NCBI GenBank assembly: GCA_026686845.1
Contig: JAIVEN010000022.1
Coordinates: 23,720,001 to 23,784,000 of the forward strand
Length of the DNA stretch: 64,000 bases
Direction of reading: 5' to 3'
Origin: Adenanthera pavonina
Taxonomy: Eukaryota > Streptophyta > Magnoliopsida > Fabales > Fabaceae
The notes under the pieces were generated by a model. It was not told the DNA's origin. It saw only the letters and a program-made list of their open reading frames with translations, and did no database searches. Made by a program: the position numbers and the translations under genes. Every line of letters begins with the position of its first letter. The first letter of the stretch is position 1. This document shows, piece after piece, positions 47,748 to 60,160 of the stretch.

Positions 47748-48016
47748 CTTCCTCTACTTTGTAAAAATTATCATTTTAAAGTTTTTCATATGGATTTAAA
47801 AAGTCATTAAATGATCTACAATATTGTAAAATCTAATAATATTTTGTCAAAATATCTTAACTTTAATATTTTCTTAAATTATACATTTAATATTAATGAA
47901 GAATAAAATAGTACAATAAAAAAATAATGCTTCATTGAAATTTTGAAGTTAAAATTTTAAAGTAACAAATATTTTGAAAAATTTTAAAAAACTAAAGTGA
48001 TAATTTTTACTAAGAG
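47748..48016. repeat. Stowaway-like MITE, family 3-related (269 bp)
   Basis: TA-flanked. The left end CTTCCTCTACTTTGTAAAAA with inner TTATCATTTTAAAG pairs with the right-end complement CTCTTAGTAAAAATTATCAC. Related to the outer element at 7164. Confidence 0.65.
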
Positions 48017-48971
48017 TATAGGTCATATTTACTTATCTTACATAGAGAAATCTTTATTCTTTTAAAAATTCTCATAGCTTTGCAAAATTACCCTTATTAA
48101 ATAGGGATAAAAAATAAATTATTCTCTTTTCATTATAATTTTTTTACTCTTCTCTCTCATAATTAAATATTATTATATCTAGAGATTAAATTAAAAAATA
48201 TATATTAAATGCCCGGCAACGTTGACAAATTTACTTGCAGTGGCGAAACAAGAGTACCTACAACTACGAGTCGTGCAAAATGTTGAATAATAAATGGTGA
48301 GGGTGTGATTATAAAAAAAAAACAAAGAAAATGGTGGGGGGTGTGAGTATGCGACACACCTCATTTGTAAACTAGTCAACGGATGAATTAATGAAGATGT
48401 GTGAGAGTTACGTCTTATTATATGTGTGAGATGCACATCCGTTTGTGTCCATGAAAATGGATTAGTTTGCAGTATGACCTTGTGTCTTTTCATGACACGT
48501 ATAAAACAAGATGTTCAATTCAAACACCAGTATCATAAGTCGTTGTCACTAAAGACTCTTAAACATGAAAAATAATTTTTAAAATTTTTACTTTTTAAAA
48601 TATAAAAAAAATTATATATATATATATATAATAATAACAATATTATTATTATTATTATTTAGAGATTTTTTTATCTTTATACTAGCCAAACAAATCGTAA
48701 GGAAATAAAATAATTTACAGTTCTAGAAATTTTCAGGAACTAATATTTACAAAATATAACTACCTAATAATTAACCCAAGTAGCAAAAACGTATGCTGAT
48801 TTAGTGTTGTATTAAGAAAGAAATAGACGAGGCGGCTAGTCAGATGATTAGAAAGAATGTGGGTTTCCTAACTTACGCAACTCTTTTAAGAATCCATCGT
48901 TTTCTATTGTTCATTGAAAATAAGAGTTTGGAGTTTTCTGCTTCTAATCTTGCGGTAATCAGATTTTAATA
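48017..48971. other. Array unit 2 intergenic DNA
   Basis: Collinear with 43480-44000 and 55190-55990. The minus frame at 48191-48493 reads across conserved noncoding landmarks and is not called as a gene. AT microsatellite at ~48613-48632. Confidence 0.5.
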
Positions 48972-49237
48972 CTCCATCTAATCTTTAATATAAAATCCTT
49001 TTAATTGAATCACACGGATTAAGAATTAGAATTAAAACTAATTAACTACCTTGATTTATTCAAAAATCTTAACATTTTTTCAAAACTACTTTTATTTAAT
49101 CTCTCTCTCTTTCTCTTTAGATACATTAAATAGGGGTATTTTTCTGTAAATGTATAATAAATACTATCTCGTATATTATAAATGATCTTATATTTAGAAT
49201 CAAGATAAAAGATCCTCTATAGAATCGGAGAGATTAG
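48972..49237. repeat. Stowaway-like MITE, family 1 copy c (266 bp)
   Basis: TA on both sides; left end CTCCATCTAATCTTTAATAT. Same length and interior as 2844-3109. Absent from the matching place in units 1 and 3. Confidence 0.7.
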
Positions 49238-50542
49238 TATTTTATTATTCCGAACCAATGTACCTGAGTACCTGTATTGGAAACTGTACCAGAAATAAGT
49301 GTTGAGAATTAAAATGAGAACAAGGGTCATTTCTTCGACTACTCTTCACCATACTTTCAAGTCCTTCTTTGTGAGCTCCGCTTATCTTGGCGCAGATCCA
49401 AACAGCTGAATTATAAGGGCCGAAAACATTAAATGTGAACAATCAGTGACGCCTAAAGTCTAAAGACACTAATGATACGTGAAAAAAAAAATTTTTCAAT
49501 CAAATTTGTTTCATAGCCGCCTTGCGCCTTGTGATTTACTTAATATGTAGCCGATGTGTCTAATATATATACATACATATATATATATGAGCTCCAAATT
49601 TAGTTAAAAATAAGAGTTAAATTCAGTTTATTTAACCCATTTTACACATATTATGGTTTAGATGCATTTGTTGGGAGCTAAATCTGAATGAATCTGGGTT
49701 AGCAACAGCGGGAAAAACACGCAAGGGGAAGATGATGAAGCTAAAACAGCGCTAGTTCGCAGGGTTATGTGCATTGACGGACAAGTCTCTATTTTCTGCG
49801 GTGTCAACTGCCATCCATTCAACCCTTAAAAGTCATGGATTTCGCTGAGATTTGAAGTTGAGAAGCTAGTGAGGATCTATAAGATGAGTATAGCAAAAAT
49901 TGCTTTACTTTACTGAGAACTCTTTTTCCCCCCTTATCCTTTTATTTTATGATTTAAGATTTTAGTATGGCTTTCCTTATGTTCTATATTCATATGGATT
50001 AATTGCTAAAGTCCTACCAGGACTTGGAATCTTGTCTAACTGGAATTAATTATTTTAAACTCTCTAATATCTTTTGGCATGACTTTGGACTTCATAAATG
50101 TTTATGAATTTAAGTTTATATTTAAAAAAAAATTATATTTGCCTCTCTTACTTTTTTTTATGTGAATTCTATAACTAGTATCACCTTATAAAGAGTTTAA
50201 TTAATAGATAAACTTAATAGAATAAAAGTGAGAGTAAACTTAAATTTAGAGAGATAAATATAAATAATTAATTTAGAGATATTTTAAAAAATTTTAGTGT
50301 TATAATTAAGTTCCAACTTTCGTGACTTGGTTAAGAATTTGATTTTCACCTGCTTAGGTTCAATGTGTGAAATATTCGCATGTTTTCTATTCAAGCGATA
50401 CAGTGCACTTGCAGGATCCACCCAATAGTTGTGTTATTTTTTATACTCAGCTATACATTTAAGTCCACACATCAATAAATTTAACTCATCCTTGCATTTT
50501 GCTATTTTATGGAGATTTAGTGGAAATAATGCATTATATAAG

Positions 50543-50580
<38 letters not shown>

Positions 50581-51272
50581 GTATTTTTTAACTAGAGAGA
50601 AAAACCGAAGACTAGAACTTAAAGAAACAATAGATCGGGGGAATTAAACCCAGAAGCATCCGCAAGCACCAAGTCCCTAACAAAACTAGGGCCACATTAA
50701 AGAAAGTAAAATTGCATGATGAGAAGGTTCCAAATCTGGGAAGCTTATTTGATGGCCACGTGAACAACAGCTGAGCCAAACTGACTACTTCCTCTCTAAC
50801 TACTGTATCACTTCCAGAATAATATTGGACGCTTGCGATTGTGGAAGATAAGAGTTTAACATTGAAATAACATTGCAAGAGTCTGCTTTTAAATTTTATC
50901 TTGATAAAATTTTGGTGGCCACTATTCGCCATGAAGCTTGCTTTAGAGATCTGTCTTTGTATTATGGTGTTGACCTTAACATAATAAGTACTTTTGGAAC
51001 CAAATCTACTAGTTGAGTTACGTTGTAACCCAACAAAAAAACTGGTTGATTGATAAGGAATTCTAGATTAATCGTGAAGAACCCTGTTCTTGATTACACC
51101 TCAAGATCACAAGTTCTGAGTTTCCAAATCCTAATACTTGTTCTGAGAAAAGACCATGACACGGTATTAATTATTTCTCGAAAGTAACCTTTAGAGCCCA
51201 AAGATTCACAGTAAAAGCTTATTAAACAAGTGAATTCCATTTAAATTTATATTTATTAATTTGAAAGACTTT
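49238..51272. other. Array unit 2 intergenic DNA with the empty site of the PIF/Harbinger insertion
   Basis: 49240-49900 aligns with 56070-57106, and 49900-50510 with 63140-64000. The two blocks are contiguous here around 49885 (GGATCTATAAGATGAGTATA), which is the empty counterpart of the 57107-63139 insertion. A minus frame at 49245-49442 (ICAKISGAHKEGLES) has a diverged partner at 56073-56285 (IKTKISGADEGRLEN); no gene assigned. (CT)n(TA)n repeat at ~50541-50577. Confidence 0.55.
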
Positions 51273-51690
51273 TCAACGTCTCTTCATTCTCATATAATTG
51301 TGGAGGCAATATGCACTCAGCTCCTGAATCACTTCCACCATGGTTGGCCTCTGGCAAGGGAGCTCATGGTTGCACATCACTGCAAGCTTTGCAAGCAATA
51401 ATATTGCTGCTTCAGATTTAGCATAACTTCCCTTCAGATTTGTGTTAACAAAATCTTCAATTCTGAAAGACTCAACTGCCATTCTAATTGAAACTTAATT
51501 TCTTCCCAGATACAACTTGAAGAACTATTAATATCCCCAAATGCATATATGTGTGTGTGTGTGTCACATTTCTCAGTGAATCTCCCAGTAGTAATATACT
51601 CAGGAGCTAGGTATCCCATGCCAGCACTTCCTTTCATAGCTGAGAAAAGGAAACATTGACCTCTACTCGTTCAGCAACAGAAGCCTCTGA
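51273..51690 (-). pseudogene. LRR receptor-like kinase fragment (C-lobe plus a short N-lobe piece)
   Basis: Read on the minus strand: a short LVRLRGFCC-like piece (~51695-51665), then GSAGMGYLAPEYITTGRFTEK (the activation-loop/subdomain VIII region), a YAFG subdomain IX remnant with a CA-repeat expansion inside it (~51550-51565), then in another frame the C-lobe FRIEDFVNTNLKG...CQRPTMVEVIQELS to a stop at 51273. The catalytic loop (HRD/DFG region) is missing between the first two pieces. It starts within about 15 bp of the stop codon of DUF1442 copy 3. It is clearly non-functional. Confidence 0.8.
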
Positions 51691-51708
51691 GCCTAACAAG
51701 GTCTTAAT

Positions 51709-52460
51709 TCATCTTCTGATAACATGCAGCTCCCCTGAACGCTGATCGAAATGCTTAATCCATCTCTTACCGCCGGAATTCCCTCCCATGACCGAAACAT
51801 GTGCGATGTCAAGTCCCTTCCCTACCGGAAGAAATACCGATCGAACCACGCGCCGCGACGATCCCTCATCAGCCACGCTCCTCCGTCTAAATCTTGACGC
51901 CGTTCTCGGTCTCGAGTTCGCGTTCTTGCACAACATAATCCCTCCTTTCCCGCTCAATTTCGCCAATCTCAATGCCCTCGAGAAATCCTTTCGCCGGCAA
52001 TCCACCACCAAGAAATCTATTCCCACTAAATCATCCATCAATTCCTCCGCCTCGCCCACCACTATCTCCGGCAACGATACACCGGACTCCCCCAAGCTTT
52101 TCGCGTACGCCGATCACGACCGTTCATTGGGAACAATGCACGCGTGTCGTCCTCCCGTGTGCGATCTCGCTATGGCTAACCCTATGCTCGTGGAGATCGC
52201 CCCCCTTGTGACCACGTCTCCACGATGAACTGCGCGTTCCAGCCGGCGGCCATCGCTGACACAAGCTCCGCCACTCCTGATTCACGGAAAACCTGACGCT
52301 AATCAGACGAGAAATAGAAGATAAAAAATTAAGAGAAATACAAACACAACAGAACAGAAAAGAATGGAATACGATTCCACGCAAGTATATAGAGGCTTAC
52401 AGATTTGACAGTATCGAGGTATGCTTTTGATGCAGATTCTGGGGACCAAACGAGTTTCAT
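51709..52460 (-). pseudogene. DUF1442 copy 3, frameshift plus nonsense
   Basis: Exon 1 52460-52401 (60 nt) and exon 2 52298-51709 (590 nt against 585). Two lesions are visible: a 1-bp loss in the GGAGGAGCG stretch (near 52201-52205, now a run of G on the minus strand), and a TGA at 52116-52114 where copy 1 has the Gly of ERSGSEY. A 6-bp gain adds two residues in the NANSR..TASRF region. The acceptor is TTAG instead of GCAG and the first exon-2 codon is CGT instead of TGT. The TATA box remains. Confidence 0.88.
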
Positions 52461-52570
52461 TTTTCTTCTGACGATTGATGATTTCCTTGATTTGTTCAGA
52501 TTGCTTTCTTCTGTGTGTGTTGGGTAAAGATTTTATAGTTATGAATGGGACAAGAGTGGGATCTTCTACG

Positions 52571-52580
52571 CTTTTATAAG
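52571..52580 (-). promoter_or_regulatory. TATA box of DUF1442 copy 3
   Basis: Minus-strand CTTATAAAAG, 111 bp before the copy-3 ATG, in the context shared with copies 1 and 2. Confidence 0.65.
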
Positions 52581-54413
52581 CAAATTGAAGGAGACCAAAT
52601 CGGTGTCACATCATATGCGTCGATCCGACGTGTGAGATTAAATCTGCTAACTGATGATTATGTCTGGCTTTGGTTTAAAGTTCAAACTGTTAACCGCATT
52701 TTCTCGGATCTTTCCTCTTAACGTGTTTCCGAATAACCTTTTGTGGGTGGGGCTGCCCCCTTGAAATTCACCTTTATTTTTAAAATATCAAAATTCACTT
52801 TTATTTATTTATTATTATTATTTTAACAACATTGTTGGTCTTATAACCATTTGTAGTATTTTTGTTTTGTTTTCTAGTTGATAGTACGGTTTAAAGGTAT
52901 AACTACAGATATGTTTGCTTTAATATGCTCGTAAAAACTAATGTACCTGATTCATAATTTAGTTACGTACTTTAATTACTTTAGTTGGGTGAACAAATTA
53001 ACTGAAGAAAATATGTTTTAAAAGAAAAGAAAATAAAAGGAGAAAATGATAGAATAAAATAGATCAGCATACGCGAAAAGGGAAAGTCTAGAATGTGCAA
53101 TGGTCAAATGGAGTATGATTTTCTTGGCAGGGGATGAAATCATCGCGTCCGCCATCCGTGATACATGAACAAGCAACCAAATTCAAAATCATAAGTTCCA
53201 TCCAGAGGGACCGCAATGTCTTTGCAAATTTGTCTAACACTAATTCGATTTTAATCATTTGATTAATATAATTTAAATTTAGTTTTTTTTTGCCAGAATT
53301 TAAATCTAGTTAAACATATTTCATCAGTGAAATATTTGGCCAATTTAAAAGAGTATAGTCACGGTCCCCATATTCTTAAAGCAATAATTCCTTTTCTTAA
53401 TTATATTTATATACTCACTTTTTTAGGCAGAAATTTGGCTTGATATATTGGAAACAACACAAAAGACAAAGCGAATTTAATTTCGTGTTGGAAACCACGT
53501 TTTGTAAAAAGCAGCTCTCTAATTGTTTTTCTAAAACATGGTTTCCAACGAATCCAATCATGCCACTGGTCATACACTAGTTATTATTACTACTTTGACT
53601 AGGATTCACATAGTATATTTTAAGGGTAAATTTTTGGAAAATTTAAATTATGTTTTAAAATAAATATATTATGTTTGAGTTTTATATAAATACCCTTTTA
53701 ATGAAAAAATTAATTAAGATGTTAAGGGTTTTTTTTAAAAAAAATCACAAACTATTCATGAAGTAAAATATCTGAAGATTTTTACTTCTCATATTAAGTA
53801 CAATTTTCTGAGAAATTTTAATTTTTTAAAGTCAAGCACCAATAATTCACTTTTTGGAGAGTTTTATTTCCCTCTCCTATTTTGCCCATGCCAAACAACC
53901 TCTTAAATGAATGATTGGGACCAAGAGAAAAAGTCAGCTGTCTCTTACTTGAGTGATGATGATATTGTATTCTTTAAAGAAAAATTATATGTAATTATTT
54001 AAATTTTATTATTTATGAAACAAAAAGAAATCTATGATATTTTAATAATATCATGCTAAGTATATAATTTTTATAAAAAAACAATTCTCAATCAAACTAT
54101 TCCGTTTTTTTCTTACTAGATCAATCAAACTATTCAATTCAATTAATATGTTTAAAATAAAAATTGTACCCGTTATATTATAAATAAAATATCATATTAA
54201 ATATAGAATAATATGTTTGTCTATTTTAATATATTAATTACTAAAATTATAACCATTAATTACACAAGAATGAAATTAATTTTTAAAATTATTAATTGTT
54301 AAATATATTAATATTCAAATTCATTATTTAAAACATATTTCAAAAAATGATATTCTCATCTTATATTCAGCAAATCCCTTATATAGATTCAAATTAGTAT
54401 ATATTCTCTCCAA
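52581..54413. other. Array unit 3 intergenic DNA
   Basis: Collinear with unit 2 (46080-47270), and in part with unit 1 (25540-25720 against 53105-53240). AT-rich, no gene recognised. Confidence 0.5.
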
Positions 54414-54665
54414 TTCATATTATAAGACATTTTATATCAAATGTACGGATATTAAGAAAATCACCTTTTAATCTTAAATTCATAAAAAAATATTAACATT
54501 CTTATTTTATCTTTATTAAATATACTATTCGTTATGACTTTTCTATCCAAAACAAGGGGTAGGAAAGAATAAAAAATGGATAAAATGAGAAGAAAAATAT
54601 TTAATATTTTATATTTTGAATAAAAAACTTATCATATAAAACACTTTGTAATATGGACCGGAGGG
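54414..54665. repeat. Stowaway-like MITE, family 4 copy b (252 bp)
   Basis: TA-flanked; ends TTCTCTCCAATTCATATTAT and (reverse complement) CCCTCCGGTCCATATTACAA. Interior matches 7324-7590. Missing from the same place in unit 2. Confidence 0.7.
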
Positions 54666-55603
54666 TATATGTCCTAGAAAAAAATTTCATCTCCAATATC
54701 TCGTTGACTCTCCAAAGAACAGAACATATAACTTGAGAGTTTGTTCCACAAAAGCAGCCATATTAATTCAAGTCAACGCTTTGAGGATCATTGAATTTAG
54801 ATGGCTTCTGCTTCTGCATCCTCTGTATAACTCTAAAGCAACCTATTTACCTCCTCCATTTTTACATGTGAATGGAGTTCGATGCTTATATTTAACTCAT
54901 TAAAGAAAACTTCATTTTTATTGCTCAAAAAGTCAAGTTTGTTAAACCTTTTTAAAACATCGAATTCAATCACATTCTTCATTTATTTATCATCGGGTAA
55001 GGTTTGCTTTCGGAATTTTTAGGTTTAGACAGACTAATAAGACCTTAAGACTTGGAGACAAATCATCAATGACGATGTATAATGGATTAGCCCCACATAA
55101 TATAAAATTGAATTCCTAAATCAAACCGTGATTATATGTAAATTTCTCTCTCTCTCTCTATTTATATATATATGGAGTATATATACACGTCACTTTTACA
55201 ATTGCCAACGGATGGATTAATGAAGTTATGTGAGAGTTACGTCTTCTTATATGTGTGAGTTGCACATTGTTTCCATGAAAATGGATAATGTGTCCTTTCA
55301 TGACAACATATGGAACAAGATGTTACAATTCAAACACCAATACGTGTCACATGGGCTCGCTAAAGAATCTTAAACATGAAAAAATATATATATAATTTTT
55401 AAAATTTTTAAAAATAAAAAATAAACATTATTTGAAAATATGATAATAATAATTATTATTTAGAGATTGTTTTTATCTTTATACTAACCAAACAACACGT
55501 AAGAAAATAAAATAATGTACAGTTCCAGACATTTTTGGGAACTAATATTTACAAAATATAAGTACGTTCTAATTAACCTAAGTAGCAAAAAACATGTTTA
55601 TTA
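54666..55603. other. Array unit 3 intergenic DNA
   Basis: Collinear with 47280-47700 and 48350-48790. CT/TA microsatellite at ~55146-55172. No gene. Confidence 0.5.
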
Positions 55604-55916
55604 AGAGCCTATTTGGTTTTCAATTTGGAAACTCAAGTTGGAATAAAATGAAATTTTTATAAAAGTAAGTTTACTATAACATGATTTATGTTTAGATGTC
55701 TTTGATTGTAAAAGTAAGTTTAACAAAATATTTATAAAATAAAAATAAGTTTATAAATTGCAAAGTAAATTTTTTAGTTTGGTGGCTAAAAATGCAATTA
55801 GAGGTAAAAGTAAATTTATAAAAAAATTCTTTAAAATGAGATAAATACAGAATTTGGTAAAAATATATTTGCAAATAAATGAACTTTTACTGGTCCAAAA
55901 TTTTCCAGACATGCTA
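55604..55916 (+). repeat. Tourist-like element (313 bp)
   Basis: TTA on both sides (55601-55603, 55917-55919). Left end AGAGCCTATTTGGTTTTCAA; the right-end complement TAGCATGTCTGGAAAATTTT is a weaker match. Unit 1 at ~43950-43980 lacks it and reads straight through to AAGAAAGAAAACGACC, giving an empty site. Confidence 0.65.
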
Positions 55917-57106
55917 TTAAGAAAGAAAACGACCGGATCAACTGGATGATTAGAAGGAATCTGGGTTTCGTAACTTAGCGCAACTCTTTCTGAGGAATCC
56001 ATCGTTTTCCATTGTTAATTGAAAATTGTAAGAGTTTGGAGATTTCTGCTTATCTTGCGGTAATCAGATTTTCTAATACCGAACCAAAGTATCTGTACAC
56101 ATTGGGAATTGTACAGGAAAGCGAGGAATGATCGAGAACGATTCTTTTCTCTGACTCCCCGCCATATTTTCAAGTCTTCCTTCGTCGGCTCCGCTTATCT
56201 TTGTCTTTATCCAAACACCACAATCAGAAAAGGCCAAAAACACATACAGTAAAATAGTATAAACAATATTTAGTGACGCCTGCAAAAAATTTAATCAAAT
56301 TTGCTTATTCACCGGCTTGTGATTTACTTACTATAAAACTTGTGTGCTGAAAATAAGAATATAATAAGTTGCGGCTTTGTTTAATTTATATTCCTTCGGT
56401 GTCAAATACAAGTTGTTAAAAAAAAAATTTTTGGTCAAAATTATAGATCATGTCTTTGATCATTAAATGAAATTTTTCCTATATACCTTGTTAATCATGT
56501 TGAACAAAAGCAATAACATTTGTACTTGGAAAAATTTAACATTTAATTAAGGGTAAATATGACAAATAAATTAAATTTAAGACAAATTTAATAATTTTTA
56601 ATATACGTGAAATAATTCAAAATGATTTAAATTTGATATTAGAAGAAGTATCTGTTAAATCTCTATATCTAAGTTCTAAATTTAGTTAAACATAATTTAA
56701 TTTTAGCTTATTCAACTGCCTTTACACATTATGATTTAGATGCATTTGGGAGTTAAATATGAAAGAGTGAAAAAAACACACACACACACACACACACAAA
56801 GGCAAGACAAAGAAGCTAAAATGGCGCTAGTTCATAGGACAATTACCACTGGTTATGCGCATTGACAGACAAGTCTATTTTCCGCAGCATCAACGGTTAT
56901 GGGCTTCAACCCTTAAAAGTCATGGATTTCAAGTGATTTTGAGCTATAAAGGCCTCTACAACAATGACTATTTACTTTATTATAAGGAGGGGGGCATATA
57001 ATGACCCTAAACATCCACCAATCACTCCCTAACTTCCAAAACTCATATTTTTTGGTTTCCAAGGAGTGTTTTAAAAGCAATTTGAAGTTGTGGAGCAAGG
57101 ATTTAA
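55917..57106. other. Array unit 3 intergenic DNA left of the PIF/Harbinger element
   Basis: Collinear with 48811-49885. Contains the Stowaway at 56391-56648 and an AC microsatellite at ~56776-56799. Confidence 0.5.
56391..56648. repeat. Stowaway-like MITE, family 2 copy b (258 bp)
   Basis: TA on both sides; left end TTCCTTCGGTGTCAAATACA, right-end complement CTTCTTCTAATATCAAATTT. Related to 3788-4083. Confidence 0.6.
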
Positions 57107-57300
57107 GCTCCTGTTTGGTAGGGGTGTGAAACTTCCCCTTGTTTTGATCCAGAAAATTTCATGGAGGGGAAGGAAGCAAAGAGGGAAGTTGCTTCCCTCC
57201 CCCTGTTTGGATAGGATATTTTCAGAGAGGGGAGGGGAGTTGCTACCCTCCCCTCCCCCTTCAACTTTCCCCTCGGAAAGTAGGGGGTAGCCAGAAGTAG
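57107..57300. repeat. PIF/Harbinger left sub-terminal purine/pyrimidine tracts
   Basis: Contains GGAGGGGAAGGAAGC, CTTCCCTCCCCCTGTTTGGA and CCCTCCCCTCCCCCTTC in close succession. The internal CTGTTTGGATAGG repeats the terminal TGTTTGGTA motif. The right end (62930-63139) mirrors these tracts. Confidence 0.7.
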
Positions 57301-59329
57301 TATAATTTTTTTTATTTTACCATATTGCCCTCCGAACTAACGTGTCTTCTTTCTCTTTTCTTTCTATGCGTCTTCTTTCTCTTTTCTTCATGTCAAAATC
57401 GTGTCTCTGCTCTAGCTCCCCTTCGAGTTGTCACAGCGCATCATCATCTCCGGCCGAGCAATCCTTCATCGCCACCTCCTCCATCATTGGGAATCGAGCA
57501 ACCTCCATCGTTGCCATCTTTGAACTCCATCTCCCCTCCGAGTCGTCACAGGTTTGCCCCTTCTCATTACTTTTTTCATGATTTGAAAATTGATTGCCTG
57601 GATCTACTCTATTCTCTGTCATACATTATGAAATTGGCCGAGTTTCTACGATTTCATATGTTTCATCATGTCATATTTGCTAAATCTGTCCGATTTGCAT
57701 CTCGTATATAATGTTAACTATTCATGAAATTCCCAGAATGGTTTGGCTGCCGTAAGGAAGGACCATCTATTTGTTTTTGGTTTCGTAACTCCTTCCCAAC
57801 CCTTTTTGCCTCTGTGCTCTTTTTCACTAAAATGACTGTGTACATTAATTTAGAATCAATATATGAGCATGACTTGCCTGAGCGACCTAAATTGATTGGT
57901 AGTAATCAAATAGCATTGTGTGATTTGAAAAGGGATTACTTTGATGATGATATAATGAAATGTGTACTTGAACAAGGCATGTGGAATCATGCACAAACCA
58001 AATATTATACAGGTGAGAATAGGGATACTGAAGTGCATTTACAATTCTCAATCAGTACTCTATTTTTAGGAGGTACTCTATTTTCTAGCAATTAAAATAG
58101 CATTTGGCATAAAAAAGAATTCTTAAATTTGAAGAGCTCATATGGTTGATTAGGAAAAATTGTTTTGTTATGAATGCTAAATCAATATACTCTCATTATT
58201 TAACCAATACAACTAGCAAACATCTCATGCCATTTCCAAGATATAATCAAACATAGAGGAATGAAAAACATTCAATGTATCAACTAGACAAATGATTGGA
58301 TCTTTTGAAAAAAAGATTAATGTCAAAATCAAGATCTTAAATTATGATTCTTGAAGGCTCTTACAATTTTTATTTTTATTTTTTGCCACAATTGGTTTCT
58401 TTCAACAATGTTGTTGGTAGTGCTAAAATTTTATTGCAACATCTTTTTAAAATGTTGAAAACTGAAATTGCTAATGATGTGTGTGTTTCACATTGCAAAA
58501 TAAATGAGAGTGATGAGCCCTCCATCATAAACTCATAATGATTCTGAATAATTGTTGGTACTTCGCATGCAAACTAATTAAGCCATGTTTTATTGTCTAA
58601 TGCATTACTCAGTGCTGCCAAAAAAAAAAAAACAAAGCCCTTTTTTAACTGTCTTTCCTTTTCTTGACAAATGAATTTAGAAATTACTTTAACCAAATAA
58701 AGATGTGCGTAGCTTTGACTTTTTTGTGTGCCTCAAAACGAAGAGCCTTCTCCCTTTGGGAAGTGAACATGATGTGAAGCTTACCATACTTTGAAACTGT
58801 TGTGGCCACTACATTTTGTATGTCCTTTTTGTTTGTTTGCTTGATTAGGAAGCCAGTCGGTTCAACTGAAAGCTACAGAGATTTTCTTTGCTTTATTTTC
58901 TTTCTTGTCTTGTGTTTCTCGTAAATACTCCATGTACATGTCTTTTTTTGAGTTTCAACATAGCACTTTTTTACTAACAAATATATAACTCAGGTATAAC
59001 TTTTTCTTTTGGCTGAATTGTTATTGATCTTTTCTGAATATGATGGGTCTGTATGATTAGACATTAGATATGGTGGACCAAAGAATGAGGGCACTGTTTT
59101 CACTTTGTAGGCAATGCACTTTAATCATTTGCCGATACTTGGATATGTGTTGAAGAGTAATAGCTCAACTGATATGTGTTCTTGTGTACTATTACTTGGA
59201 TCATATATCTCAAAAAAGACAAATAAGTTATACAATGAGTTCCAAGAGAGAAAGGTAACGTACCTAAGTAATGAATCAAATAACTTGTAGTAAAACTGGT
59301 CAAGATATTATTAGGATGGATCCTTAAAC
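57301..59329 (+). other. PIF/Harbinger leader region
   Basis: No transposase motif recognised. The frame 57325-57711 is Ser/Pro/Leu-rich with no domain. A stretch at 57724-58095 is also open but unassigned. 58100-59250 is AT-rich and probably leader or intron. Confidence 0.45.
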
Positions 59330-60160
59330 TTTCCTAACATTATGTGGTATATTAGAAAGAGATAGTAGCTTAAAACCAACTAAATATTCTAGTGCGGAAG
59401 AACAAGTTGCCAAAACTCTTTACATATTAACACATAAAGTAAAAAATAGTGAAATAAGCTTTTGGTTTCAGCGTTCTGGAGAGACAACTAGTCGTCACCT
59501 CCATACGGTTTTGAGAGCTATCCTGGAATTAGAAGAAAAGTTTCTTGTACAACCTAATGGCTTGACATTCCCTCCTGAAATCCATTGTAGTAGTCGATTC
59601 TACCCATTTTTTAAAGATTGTGTTGGTGACATAGACATAATGCACATAAGTGCGAAAGTATCTCCTGCGGATACTCCTCGCTATCGTGGTAGGAAGGACT
59701 ACCCAACACAAAATGTGTTAGTAGCATGCACATTTGATTTAAGGTTCACTTATGTACTTCCTGGGTGGGAAGGCACTGCATTTGACTCAAGAATTTTGAA
59801 AAATGCATTAACATGAGAAGATAAGCTTAAAATTTCCCCAGGTAACTATTTTGGACATGATTATAAGATTATTTGAATAAAAATAATGGTATTTTAGAAC
59901 CATATTAGTAATTTCTTTTATTGATTCTATAGGGAAATAATATCTTGTAGATGCTAGCTTTATGTTAACAAGTAGGCTTGTTACACCTTATAAGGGAGTT
60001 CGGTATCATTTGAAAGAATATTTAGCAAGAAATCCACTTGAAAACCATAGAGAATTATTTAATCTTTAGCATGCATCATTGCATAATTCAATTGAACAAG
60101 CTTTGGTGTATTGAAAAAGAGATTTAAAATTTTGTCCAGTTCAGCTAAGCCAACTTATGG
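59330..60160 (+). pseudogene. PIF/Harbinger (HARBI1-like) DDE transposase remnant
   Basis: The plus-strand reading starts in a helix-turn-helix-like region (ISFWFQRSGETTSRHLH near 59455-59505). It continues open through 59511-59816, with FKDCVGDIDIMHI (first catalytic Asp), YRGRKDYPTQNVL and LPGWEGTAFDSRIL (second Asp). After a stop at 59814-59816 the homology continues at 59935-60150 with VRYHLKEYLARNP and IEQALVY (probable catalytic Glu), interrupted by at least three more stops. All three acidic residues seem present, but the chain is broken. In the intact family this protein cuts at the ends with help from the Myb-like partner. Confidence 0.88.

Noticed and set aside
57325..57711. 128-codon frame at the start of the PIF/Harbinger element
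   Set aside because: Low-complexity Ser/Pro/Leu composition with no domain; it sits where a leader is expected.
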